A stretch of DNA of 64,000 nt from the NCBI RefSeq assembly GCF_024323335.1, contig NC_066583.1, forward strand, positions 414,296,031 through 414,360,030, read 5' to 3'. Both the position numbers and the translations under genes were made by a program. Below, one piece after another: positions 1 to 11,328 of the stretch. Origin of the DNA: Lathyrus oleraceus. Its lineage: Eukaryota; Streptophyta; Magnoliopsida; Fabales; Fabaceae. The first letter of the stretch is position 1. Every line of letters starts with the position of its first letter. The notes beneath the pieces were generated by a model. The model had not been told where the DNA came from and searched no databases. It worked only from the letters and a program-made list of their open reading frames with translations.

Positions 1-8
1 CTCCGAAT

Positions 9-1529
9 GTGGTGAATAATCCTATACCTCAGCATGGAGGACCCTGGGTGAACAATGTGGAAGGTGGGGAAATTTTGAACTTGGTAGTCAATATTGATGA
101 CGTTCAGACTTCGTTGTTTGTAGTGAAGGAACATTTGCTTAGAGGGGGAGTATTCCCGGGATGTGACGAGAATTGTTCAGATTGTGGTAATCATGAAAAC
201 GGTTGTGTGAAATTGAAAGAAGGTATCCAGGAATTGATAAATGAAGGTTGTTTACAGTTTGATCAAGTAGTGAAAGACAGTGAAGAGGTATCAACTGTTA
301 CCATTTACTTTACACCGTCAGAAGGTTCTGTGCGTGCTCCAAGAACTATTGGTGCGCCTATGACTATTGGTACTCCTGTGACCGTATCTGCGCCCGTGAC
401 CATATCTGCTCCGGTGACTGTTGGTGTTCCCGCGACTATTAATGCTCCAGTAACTATCAGTACCCCTACCACCATCGCTGCTCCTAGTGGAAGGCCCTAT
501 GAGAATAGTAGAGCAATTCCGTGGCATTATGACAATGCTTCTTCTCCAGTGACGATTGGTTTGTCAAATAAGACTCCAGTAACAGTTGGTTCGGCTGTGG
601 GTAATGTGGGAGGACCCGGAGGATTTACGAGAAGTGGTCGTTTGTTTGCACCACAGGTTCCGAAGGATAACAATGCTGAGGCTCTTGCTAGAACAAAGGG
701 AAAACAAGTTGTAGTTGAAGAAGAACCAGTGCGAAAGGAAGTGCCTGAGAATTCTTTTGAGAAAGACGTGGAGGAATTTATGAGAATTATCAAGAAAAGT
801 GATTACAAGATCGTGGATCAGTTGAACCAGACACCGTCAAAAATCTCTATTCTCTCTCTGTTGATGTGTTCCGAGGCACACTGTAACGCCCTGTTGAAAA
901 TGTTGAATATGGCTTATGTGCCTCAAGAGATCTCTGTTAACCTGCTTGAAGGTGTTATTGCAAATGTTAACACGAGACGTGGTTTGGGATTCACGGATCT
1001 AGACTTGACACCTGAGGGTCGCAATCATAATAGAGCTCTGCATATCACGATGGGATGCAAAGGCGCCGTTTTGTCGCATGTTTTGGTTGATACCGTTTCT
1101 TCTTTGAATGTGCTGCCCAAAAAGGCTCTGAGTAAGCTTGATGCCGAAGGGGTTGTTCTCACACCAAGTGATCTTGTTGTCCGTGCTTTTGATGGATCCA
1201 AGCGATCAGTTTGTGGTGAAGTCATGTTGCCTGTGAAGATCGGCCCGGAAGTGTTTAATATTGTCTTCTGTGTGATGGATATTCAGCCAACATATAGTTG
1301 TCTGTTGGGGCGTCCCTGGATACATGGAGCTGGAGCAGTTTCTTCGACTCTCCACCAAATGCTAAAATATGTGTGGGATGGTCAAGTTGTGACCGTGTGT
1401 GACGAAGAGGACATCTTTGTGAGGCATTTATCCTCCTTTAAATATGTGGAGATGGATGGCGAAATTCATGAAACGCTATGTCAAGCTTTTGAGACTGTCA
1501 GTATTGAGAAGGTTGTTTTTGTTGAATAG
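9..1529 (+). pseudogene. Ogre-like gag C-terminus and retropepsin (broken)
   Basis: This 506-codon open stretch is the end of gag plus the aspartic protease of H1. Residues about 107-160 are a six-residue repeat of the type APVTIS. A conserved linker with SGRLFAPQ follows, then the protease. The active-site motif, normally D-T-G-S-S, reads D361-T-V-S-S, with Val replacing the Gly of the catalytic turn. Downstream the flap and C-terminal motifs VRAFDGSKR and CLLGRPWIHGAG are conserved. The frame ends at TAG 1527-1529, followed by TAA at 1557 and a frameshift. Comparison with the paralogue at 62744-64000, which keeps VDTGSSLNVLPK, supports the assignment. The first Met is only the first in the window; the true start lies upstream. 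Confidence 0.85.
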
Positions 1530-2692
1530 AAGAAATCAGGTACCGCGATTGCGTCCTATAAATAAGCTCTGGAGGTGACGCGGAAGGCTGGGGCAAGATG
1601 ATTGATGTGTGTAAGACCCCAATTTTGTCCCTAAGATCCCTCATGGTATCATATCATATCATTGCATTGCCTCAAGGATCATTGGACACCTTGCTTCCTT
1701 CCCTGTGGGTGGGATCCCTTTGAGAGTGTTTCTTGATCACCAAGCATTTTCTTGCATTTGTATATCATTTCTTTTCTTTTAATCACTAACCAAAATATAC
1801 AAAAATATGTCATTAACCCTTGTTACTTGCAGCTGAAGCATTTGCAGGTCAAGCAATGAAAGGCATACATTGAGCAATAGATGGTGGTTATTCTTGAGAT
1901 TTGGACCCCATGATCATTATCAAGAGTTCATATGAGCTATGATGTCATTTTGAAGCAAAATCCCAAGTGGTAGAGGCTTAAATTTCATCAGGACATTTCC
2001 AGGTCATCTGAAGACCCAGAAAGTCAACTGTAAAGTCAACTGTGGATTTGGAGGTCGGAAGTGATTAGAAATACTTCATTCATGTTTAAACAAGTCTCAT
2101 TTAACATTTCAAACACTCACATTGAAGAAATTGAGGTCAAGTCAAAAATTTCTCAAAATGGAAAGTAACCCATAATTTGAAATTTCCAAAAATGGAAGGG
2201 TTTTGGACCAACTTCAACTCAATATTACATCATCAAAAAAGCTTCAAATGAAATTTTGTTGAACATGAAATTTTGTTGAGCAGCTGATGTGTGGGTGAGG
2301 AGATATGATCAAATCATTACCAAGTGTGCATGGAACTTCAAATGGCCATATCTTTTGATCCATAACTCCAAAATTGTGGTTCTTTTTGCATTTTGCTCCT
2401 CATGACCTCTAATTTCCAAATCATTCATCACATGACATAAAATGTCATCACATGATCACTTGCTATTCCATGCCTTTTTTGGAGGGAAATTGCAAAGTTC
2501 AAAAATGGTGCATTGTATGGATTTTCTACCATTGCCAATGAGTTTAAAAGATGATTTTAAGTGACTTTGATGAAGGGAATGGTACTGTTCACGTGTAATT
2601 AGTCCATGCACCATGCATTTTTGAGATTTTGCAAAACACCTCATTTTCATTAACCAAGTTAATCATGGATTAGCAAGGTGATTAGGAAAGCA

Positions 2693-2700
2693 TATAAATA
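2693..2700 (+). promoter_or_regulatory. Putative TATA box of the solo LTR
   Basis: TATAAATA lies about 1.08 kb into the LTR. A similar element, followed by ATCATAACAG in both, stands at the same relative place in the related LTR at 25266. This suggests the U3/R boundary of the family. No transcript evidence is available. Confidence 0.5.
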
Positions 2701-5204
2701 CCTAATCATAACAGAATTTGAGGGAGGTTAATCACAATTCACCATTTCTAGATCTAGTTTTCATCTCCCTCCAAAAATTTCTTCAAATCAAAATTCAAAA
2801 TTCTTCAACATAACACCTTGTTTTTGTTAAAGATTCATGATCAGTGAGTTGATTATAGTGTGAATCAAGTGTTGGTTTGTTGAATTCGTGCAAGAATCAA
2901 GCAGTTGAAGCTCATGAAGTTGAAGATGGAAATTCAGAATTAAGCTAGATCTACACGTGTTCAAGCTTCCTTTTCTTCATCAAACATCATCACAAGCATT
3001 CTGGACTGGATTTGGATCAATACAAGCTGTGGATCGTGCATTTCCAAGATTCTGCTCTTCAAGAGGTCAATTTTCGAACCTTTTAATTTTGTAATCCATG
3101 CATATATTCTTGTAGATCTCGTGTTCCTGATGATTCTGGTAGAAATTTCATGAAAAATGGAGCATTATTCACTGAGTTATGGATGATTGAAGTTTGATGC
3201 ACCAAAAATGTTTTGCTCGATTCTCTTAGATCTTGATGATTTATGCTTAATTGTTTGTTGATCCATGCTTTATGTTGCATGAGGATTCGTTTGGTATGCT
3301 TTTTGTTGAATTCTGGACGTTTCTGGAATTTCTGGAAATTGGCGTATGAATCTTCATCTTCTCACATGATGAAGATGATGAATGTTCATGTGTTAGCGAC
3401 GGATCCTTCATAGTTAGCGACGGATTCTGGTTCTGGCTAGGGTTACAGGCAAAACGACACTGTTTTGGTATGGCGCGCTTCACATTTAAAATTCAACCGG
3501 CTTCGATTCCCAGCGCTGCCACATTTTCAAATTGCCTCATGTTTTATGCATTTCCCTCCATTTCACATGCTACATGTTCATATTTGATTTTTATTTTTTT
3601 CCAACTTTAAAAAATCATATCAAATTGAAAAATGATCCAAAAAATGCCTGGTTTTTTGCTACATGATCCTTAGGATGTCTAGAATTTAATAATGTTAAAT
3701 TTTAAAGTTGCGCATGGCTGAATTTTGATTGGTGCTAGAATCTTTGATCATATGTGCGTTTGTGACCTTGCCTTGCTCTTTCTATTCTGAAATGCTTGAT
3801 TTTAATCCTATGGACATGAAATTTTACATGATGATTCTAGACACATTGATGGATGCTTTGGTTCTGGTTTGACATTTTTCCCATGCTCCATTCCTGTTTT
3901 GTGTATGTGTTAACATGGTGTGACAATTTGTGTCACACATTTGATTGTTCAACTTGTACCATTTAATTTCCATGACAAATGATCTTGGATGCTTCTGATT
4001 CTTTTGTATGATGATTGGATTGGATGTGTTGAATGCTCATGAATTTTTCTAGAATTATTTGAATCATTTCTGTTTTGATTTGAAATTTTCATCCATGATG
4101 ATCATATATGAGCTTTGAAATTGTCTTTGGCTTCTCTTGCTTGATACATGGCCTTGCTTGATGATTTTGTTGTGAGCCTTTTTAGGACATGTTAATATGT
4201 GTTTGAAGTTGCATTGTGGTGAATTTCAGCTCCTGTTTTAAATTTTTTCTTCACCTTTGACCCTAGGCTTTGACCTAGTGGTTTGGACTTACATGTGAGC
4301 TTTGAATTTCAGGTTCAAGCATCCAAATTCCATGGTTAATGTAGCTTCATCATTTGAATGTTGATATTTGCTTTTGATTGCTAACATTTGCTGTTTTCTA
4401 GGTTGTTGATAAGTCACTTGAGTTTGCCTCATGGCTTACATGTTGTACATTGGGATTGTCTATTTGTTATTGACTGTTGTATGTTTGTCTGTGTATTGTA
4501 CTGATTTGTTTAGTTGTTTTCACAGGTACCTAAGTTGCTTTAAGTTCATTTGAACTTTGCTTTGCTTTTGCTTGTGGTTGGCATACCACTTAGGTATAAT
4601 CCCTAATCTTCATGTAGTCTGGAAGACTTGCTGTTATTGGCAGGCACTTGTCTGAAGCCCTCCTTAAGAGGCCATGTCTTTGGTTGTTTATCTTTGTGCC
4701 AAGCAGGTAAAGTCCTCTTAAGAGGAAATTGGCAGATAAAAGGGATGTGTAATCCATCCCCTGCTATTTAGTGTGTCATTCATCTTTCTCACACCATGTG
4801 TTGATGCATTGTGAATAAGAACCCAAAATCATGTCCATAGAGTCAGTCATTTGTGGAGAAGAGTTCCTACATTCTGAACTCCCACACTTTCTATTGTTTA
4901 AAGCTCTCCCAGGCCAGGGATAAGAGCTATGAGGCATAACCCTCATCTCTATTTCATCTGCTTCACCCTAACTCTCAATGTTAGGGTTAAGAGCTCAAAA
5001 CACCCCATTCCAGTTGGCTTGTTTCTAAAGCCTAATCTTGCTTGAGCCCATTGATTATGTATAGTGTGTGCTAATTGGTTGCTTGTTGTTGTTTGCCCAT
5101 ATATGCATAATTGTTGGTGTGTGCCTTTGTGCATTTGTTTTCATTATTTGTATATCATTTCATGATCATTGTTCATATTTTGTGACATTTTGTTTTGTCC
5201 ATTG

Positions 5205-5475
5205 AGGAGTCAATTGTAAGTCCATTTATTGGTAGTTGTTTCCTATGATCTGGTAGGAATTGGGACTAAGACCATTGATTGGCATCCCATTTCCTGGGAG
5301 TCGAGTATAAGACCATTTATTGGCAACTTGTTTCCTCTTGCTTATCGCATTTGTTATTTGTTTCTTGTGAGGAGTCAATTGTAAGTCCATTGATTGGCAT
5401 CCGGTATCCATGTTTTCTTTGTTTTGTGAGATTGGTGTAAGTTCATTGATTGGCATCCAGTATCCATTTATGTTG
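5205..5475 (+). repeat. Degenerate subrepeats in the solo LTR
   Basis: About five imperfect units carry variants of TAAGTCCATTGATTGGCATCC-like words, spaced roughly 45-70 bp apart (near 5216, 5268, 5308, 5380 and 5437). The minus-strand LTR has a matching array at about 50226-50600, so the subrepeats belong to the LTR family and predate both insertions. Confidence 0.6.
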
Positions 5476-6476
5476 TTTATCTGTTACCTACTTGTTGCCT
5501 TTTCCAAAAGAATCACTTGGATCATCTACATATGATCTCAAGAGGTGAACAATTAAGAAGTTTTGCATCCCTTAACCTCCCACGCTTTTTATTCTTTAAA
5601 CCTTCATTTTGCATGTTAACCCAAACCAGAAAACTTTGTGCAAACATTTTCACTTGTTTTTAAACTAGAAACCTAGGCCTTAAGCCTTTGATTTTCAAAC
5701 TTCATTTTCATATTACTTCTTTTGAATTGAATACTAATCATACTTTGACTTCATTTTTGTAAATAATCCTAATTGACTAATTACACTCATTCAATTGTTT
5801 TGTGGCTCAAGTCCACTTCTTGATAAGTTTTCATACATTAGCCATAGATCTCAATTATCTTAGTGGTTGATGTTAATCTCTCCTTTTGTCCTTAGTGGTT
5901 GAATTGTAAGACTTCCTTGCTTATTATAGGGCATGGTCCCTCACTAGCAAGTTGAAGCTTTTATCACATGGTGGACTAGTGGTTGTATAGGTTGAGGTTT
6001 CTCCCGTGGATAATGAAAGACCTTAGGGCTTTTGTTTAAAATCAATCCACTCACTTTTTTTGGAAATCTTTTAGCCGAACTACGAGGTTTTGATCCTGTA
6101 AAGGTACGTAGGCAATGGTTATCCATCCAAACACAAAGATAATAAAACTTGTATATTCTTTTCTCATCCTCCCAATCAATGTTTGCACAATAAATATTTG
6201 TCATAAACATTATCTTTTGCAACAATTTGTGAAAAGGGTTCCCTAGGAGTACCTAGGATGCATTAGGTGCCTAACACCTTCCCTTTGCATAATTACCCCC
6301 TTACTCATATCTCTGACCTTTCATTAGTTTTCTATGTGTAAAACTTCTTAGGCTTTTGTTCGCTTTTTAGCCATTCCTTTGGATAAATAAAAGTGCGGTG
6401 GCGACTCTATCTTTGTATGCTTTGCTTTTGATTTAGCCAATAAATCATAAAGTGACGAATACACCGCTACAATGTG

Positions 6477-6722
6477 CCCGTAAAAGAAGACATGTTTGGC
6501 ATTGGTTATCAGCCTTTTCAATCATTAGAGTAGGGTGTCCAGGATCAGAAAGGGCCGTGTACTTTCACTAGTGTTGGATTGATGAATCACGGGGATGTCT
6601 TTGCAACAGACAATGAAGATGGTGACAATGATTGTGATATGGTGCGCCCGTGTGCTCCAGGGGAGAAGATCAACAACTGGATTGCTGAGGAAATAGTCCA
6701 AGTTACTCTTCAGACAGAGTAA
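6477..6722 (+). pseudogene. H1 gag-pro frame, terminal part after the solo LTR
   Basis: Immediately after the right-hand ATGTG duplication the sequence encodes the post-protease region typical of Ogre, with FGIGYQP just inside. After an internal TAG near 6528 and a frameshift comes the acidic tail ending INNWIAEEIVQVTLQTE and TAA at 6720-6722. It continues the frame interrupted at 1609. The function of this tail in Ogre is unknown. Confidence 0.75.
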
Positions 6723-6992
6723 TTTTCTTTTGTTTTGTATTTTGCATGAAAGCCCTACGCTCTGCCCAAGGCGTAGTGGTTCATTGTAGGGCCACATCAT
6801 GTTTTGAATTTTCAATGATTATCGTCAATAAAGGACGTTTTGCAATCAAATTCGTGTTCCCTGTCTTTCTACTTTTATTACTCTCATTTTCAAAACAATA
6901 AAAATGGAAATGTTTTTTTGTTATCTGTGACTTTCTTCAACTCTTTTCTAAAAAAAAAAAAAGCATGAAACATCGCTCGTGCAGAATCGATC
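6723..6992 (+). other. Gap between gag-pro and RT frames (intron-like)
   Basis: This AT-rich stretch has stops in all frames and a run of 13 A at about 6950. Ogre elements are known to carry an intron between the protease and RT frames, and this is the corresponding position. I do not see a convincing donor and acceptor pair here, so splicing is inferred from the family only. Confidence 0.45.
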
Positions 6993-7290
6993 TTGCGGAT
7001 TCCATTAAAAAACAGTTTTGTTATGGCTCAGTATGATTTCGATAATCCCATTTACCAAGCCGAAGAGGAGAGTGAAGAAGATTGTGAACTCCCCAAAGAA
7101 TTGGCCAGACTATTGAAACAGGAGGAAAGGGTCATTCAACCTCATCAGGGAGAGTTGGAAGTCATTAACCTTGGTACTGAGGACGTAACGAAAGAGATCA
7201 AAATAGGGGCTGCTTTAGAAGAAAAGGCCAAGAGTATCCTGAAGGAGCGTCAAAGAATGACGAGAAGACACCGAGAAGGCTGGCCGGAAG
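6993..7290 (+). pseudogene. RT N-terminal region, truncated
   Basis: The segment MAQYDFDNPIYQAEEE through EVINLGTEDVTKEIKIGA is the conserved lead-in to Ogre RT. The minus-strand copy at 14750-15091 has the same region and continues into RT. Here, after about 7245, the sequence jumps directly to the RNase H/integrase linker in another frame. All RT catalytic blocks and RNase H are therefore deleted. Confidence 0.75.
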
Positions 7291-7291
7291 C

Positions 7292-8446
7292 TTTTACTTG
7301 AACAAGGATGATGTGTTGTACAAGAGGAACGTTGACATGGTTCTGCTCAGATACGTGGTTAGACACGAAGCAGACATGTTAATGCAGGAAGTACACGAGG
7401 GATCTTTCGGTACCCATGCTGGTGGTCATGCAATGGCCAAGAAGTTGTTAAGAACCGGTTATTACTAGATAACCATGGAGTCTGATTGTTTCAAATACGC
7501 TCGGAAGTGCGACAAATGTCAGATCTATGCAGATAAAGGGCATGTACCACCATACCCTCTGAATATTAGGAATTCTCCTTGGCCATTCGCGATGTGGGGC
7601 ATCGCTATGATCGGAAAGATTGAACCTACTGCTTCTAATGGACATCGTTTCATCCTAGTCGCGATCGATTACTTTACCAAGTGGCTGGAAGCAGCTTCCT
7701 ATGCCAATGTTACCCGACAAGTGGTTGCTCGATTCATTAAGAAGGAATTTATCTGTCGTTATGGAGTCCCTGGGAGAATCATCACTGATAATGGTTCGAA
7801 CCTCAATGACAAGATGATGAAAGAGCTTTGCAAAGACTTTAAAATCGAACACCACAATTCTTCTCCTTACAGACCAAAGATGAATGGTGTTGTAGAGGCG
7901 GCAAATAAGAACATTAAGAAGATTGTGCAAAAGATGATTGTGACGTACAAGGATTGGCATGAGATGTTGCCTTTCGCTTTGCATGGGTATCGTACCTTAG
8001 TGCGTACGTCAACCGGGGCAACTCCGTTTTCACTTGTGTATGGCATGGAAGCAGTCTTGCCAGTAGAAGTTGAAATCCCTTCTTTGAGGGTGATGATGGA
8101 TGTAAAACTTGACGAGGCTGAGTGGGTTCAAGCCAGGTTTGATGAGTTAAATTTAATTGAGGAAAAGCGATTAGCAGATGTGTGCCATGGACAACTATAT
8201 CAGAGAAGGATGAAGAAGGCCTTTGATCAGAAAGTGCGTCCTCGAAGCTATCAGATAGGTGATTTGGTTTTGAAGAGGATCCTTCCTCCCGGTACAGATA
8301 ACAGGGGCAGGTGGACTCCGAATTATGAAGGTCCATATGTTGTTAAAAAGGTATTTTCTGGTGGATCCTTGATGCTTACAACTATGGATGGTGAAGATTT
8401 TCCGTCTCCTGTGAATTCAGATGTAGTCAAAAAATACTTCGCATAA
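7292..8446 (+). pseudogene. Ogre-like integrase (nonsense-interrupted)
   Basis: The frame runs from the pre-integrase linker (FYLNKDDVLYKRN) through the HHCC zinc domain (HEGSFGTHAGGH, then CDKC) and the integrase core to a C-terminal domain ending NSDVVKKYFA. In the open part starting at 7475 the catalytic triad is D65, D105 and E141, which is the D,D-35-E spacing. A TAG at 7466-7468 lies inside the zinc domain, at a place where relatives have Trp. The core itself looks intact. Integrase would insert the cDNA copy into chromatin, but this copy cannot be made from a full polyprotein because RT is missing. Confidence 0.85.
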
Positions 8447-10168
8447 ACTGACCCGCTGGACAAAAAAAGAAAGTCCAGGCAAAAAAGGGCATCCCGGCGA
8501 ACCAAGAGAAAAAGAAAAGAAAAAGGTTCGGGCAAAAGTTAGGGATAAAGAATAAAAAAAATGTACACCCGGTAAGTCGAAAACCTGAAAAGGCGGCTTA
8601 GGCAAAAATGGGTATCCCGGTGGATAGAAAACCCGAAAAGGGCGATCCAGGCAAAAGTTAGGGATTAAAGCGAAGACTACAGTCTGAGTTATCTGTACTT
8701 CATCGCATTTCAGTGTCTACCATCTTGAAGGATATGATCAGTCCAACCATTCTTCTCAGAAAGCAAAGAATTTGGGGGAAATTGAAGATCTATGAGTCCT
8801 AACAGAATTGGAAAATAGTGGAATGCCGTGTTCACATTGCCAATAGGATAGTTTATTTTCTCTTTTGGCGCAATTACCTCTTCCTAGGAATTGCTTCCTG
8901 ATGTATTTGCCTTTATAGGCCATTTTCAATCAATAAAAGTCGTTATTCAGTCAAATTGCTCTCTTGTTTTTTATTTTTACTGTTTTGTTTGCAAAAACGT
9001 CCGAATTTTTGATAAGCATTGCATCTAAAAACATGAAGGCTAGACAATGACATGCGAAAGATAAAACATCTTAAAATTATTTTGAATGTTGAGTGCACTT
9101 GAGTATATTTTGTCCATACGATCCCCTGGGGCATGTACGTCTTGCCGTTCTGTAGGTTACTATCTTTGATTGATGGCTAAAGCAGATGAGCCAAAGTTTG
9201 TTCGAAGGAAGACCCTGTTGTTTCAACACTGTCCAGTCGTGTAAGAAGTTGGGTCGTCTAAGTCGAGTTTAGAATTTGTTTCCCCAACATGGTTGAGAGG
9301 TTGGTGTTTTCCCAACAAGTGACTCCCCAGTTGAGTTGGTTTCTCTACCGTTCCGAGAATGTCAAATCAGTAAGTATCCTCAGCAGAATTTTTGTATATC
9401 CCCAGCGGAGTTGACAGTGCCAGACTGTATCTTCCCAGCAGAAGCGACTGCTCCTCAGAGTCCGATGCCAGATCGATGATCTCGACGCCAGATCCATGAT
9501 CTTTTTCCTTGAAGCAGAATCTCAGTACCGTATCGGTGTTTGCTTCCCCTGCTGAGTCGTCTCTCTCGCAGATTATGGTTGTCAGAACCACTGTCGCTTT
9601 CCTCAACAACAAGCTTCCAGTGCCATTCTCTCCCCAGTGAGAGTCTCGGTATTGTGTTATTGCTTTAACACCGCGTGGCCGGTCATTTCCCCACAGAGTT
9701 CATTGTGTTGTGTATCTCCAACAACATTTTCTGGGTCAAGAAGAGTGTAATCATTCCCCCGGCAGGAGTTCTTGCCTCGGCTTGGCATTCTCCCCAGTAG
9801 AGTTCCTTGCCTCGGCATGGCGTTATTTCTAACCTAGCATTTCGCATCCCTGTATGTAGAATCATATTGCATTGCATCCTCGCAAAACGCGTAGCATTTC
9901 CATTCAGCATGGAGCATTACGCCATAAAAAACTCAAACATATGCATACATGCATTTAACCAGATTGGATCTTATCCCCAGCAGAGGCAGATCATTTTCCA
10001 ACATCAGCATAGCACATTTGCAGTAGTTCCTCTTGGCAACATTCAGAATCGATAGTCCTAGTGAGATTTATTTTCTCACCAGTCCGTGAAAAGAAAGCTT
10101 GATTCCCTTCCGATTTAGTCCCCAGTAAGTGTCTGCCTTATTTCGACATATGTAAGTATCATCCTGGC

Positions 10169-10950
10169 GATACCGGTAAGTGTCGGGTTGATCCCCGTAA
10201 GTGTCTATGCTTTTCTTTGATGTCGGCGAACATCATTGTTCGATGTCGGTAAACGTCGGATTCCAATCGTTGGCCATCAGTAAATGGCATGTCTCTCATG
10301 ATGTCAAAAAAAAATATATCGTTATGTCAACACCCGTAGGTGTCCTTTCCTTTTTTGGTGTCGGTAATCATCATTGTTCGATGTCGGTAAACATCATTGT
10401 TCGATGTCGGTAAACATTAGCCGCTTGTTAACCATCGGTAAATGGTTTTGTCAAGATTCCCCAGCAGATTCGATATCCGTAAATATCGAATACTTCATTT
10501 TCGCCGTCGGTAAATGGTTTTCGTTTCATAAATGTATTCTTTCCTTGGTGTCGGTAAACACCTTTGCTCGATGTCGGTAAACATCGAGTTCCATCCCAGT
10601 CATCGGTAAATGTCTGGTCTTGTTTCACTTATAAACATCTTTGTTCGATGTCGGTAAACATCGAGTTCCATCCCAGTCTTCGATAAATGTCTGGTCTCGT
10701 TTCACTTGTAAACATCTTTTTCTCCCCAGTGAAGCCGCCATCGGTTAATGGCCTCGCTTTCTTTGATATCGGTAAATATCAATTTTGTTTTGAAGCCGCC
10801 ATCGGTAAATGGCCTCGCTTTCTTTGATATCGGTAAATATCAAATGTTTTTGAAGCCGTCATCGGTAAATGGCCTCGCTTTCTTTGATATCGGTAAATAT
10901 CAGATTTTGGTTCAGAAGCCGCCATCGGTAAATGGCCTCTCTTTCCTTGA
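10169..10950 (+). repeat. Array of hairpins with constant loop CGGTAA
   Basis: At least 14 short inverted repeats share a six-base loop, CGGTAA or a one-base variant, while the stems differ and pair. Examples: GATGT/ACATC (10380-10395), GCCAT/ATGGC (10273-10288), AACCAT/ATGGTT (10430-10447), ATTCGATAT/ATATCGAAT (10468-10491), GGTGT/ACACC (10547-10562), CTCGATGT/ACATCGAG (10567-10588) and TTGATAT/ATATCAA (10763-10782). One unit at 10169 pairs with a G-T wobble. The function is unknown. In RNA these would form a series of stem-loops in the 3' UTR. Confidence 0.85.
10731..10950 (+). repeat. Tandem repeat, about 61 bp x 3.6
   Basis: Units start at 10731, 10792, 10852 and 10915 with GAAGCC. Each contains one GCCAT/ATGGC hairpin and one GATAT/ATATC hairpin; the last unit is partial. 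This is recent amplification inside the older hairpin array. Confidence 0.85.
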
Positions 10951-11328
10951 TTCGTCACCTACAGAGTGCAAATTCTCCGGTTCTTTTGGTATTCAATCCA
11001 TGTTTACCTTGAAAGTCTGATAGTCGTTGCTTTCATCCATTCAAGTTCACAGTTGATTGAATAGGGGCAGTTGTAGCACCTCAAATTCCCCCCCCCATTC
11101 ATGCATTCATCTTTTAGGCCATTTAACATTTCATATTGCATTTCATCATGGTAATCGGAATTAGATCCAAGAAGCTTGAATATCATCCAAGACACTTTGT
11201 GGGTCCTACTTGAGTGATCAGTCAACACAAGGGAATTGCTTGAGATACTTCCAACTTGTGCAAATGGGGTTTATCATCATTCAAAACGCTAATCTCGAAG
11301 GAGAAAAAAGCAGAGCCTGAGCTGTCAT

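Larger units (their letters stand above)
1610..6471 (+). mobile_element. Solo LTR of an Ogre element (TGTAAGACC family)
   Basis: A complete 4862-bp LTR begins TGTAAGACCCC and ends ACACCGCTACA. The same termini occur in the LTRs at 25266 (start) and 38269 (end, minus strand). It is flanked by a perfect 5-bp duplication, ATGTG, at 1605-1609 and 6472-6476. There is no internal region, PPT or primer site, and H1 coding sequence resumes right after the right-hand duplication. This is the classic product of LTR-LTR recombination that removes one LTR and the interior. It contains no gene; short frames inside it are incidental. Confidence 0.93.
8447..11071 (+). other. 3' untranslated region of H1
   Basis: No coding frame is supported. 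The first 250 bp are purine-rich GGCAAAA and CCCGG words. From about 9290 to 10060 the text is dominated by variants of CCCCAGCAGAG, a style also seen in the other 3' UTRs here. From 10169 on it is an array of hairpins, listed separately. The purine tract AATAGGGGCAG (about 11060-11070) directly precedes the LTR and is the likely plus-strand primer. Confidence 0.7.

Noticed and set aside
7655..8336. Antisense frames opposite the integrase
   Set aside because: They overlap the well-supported integrase frame on the other strand and have no recognisable domain.
10201..10950. CRISPR-like regularly spaced repeats
   Set aside because: Spacing is irregular, repeats are hairpin words inside a retrotransposon 3' UTR, there are no unique equal-length spacers, and the genome is eukaryotic.
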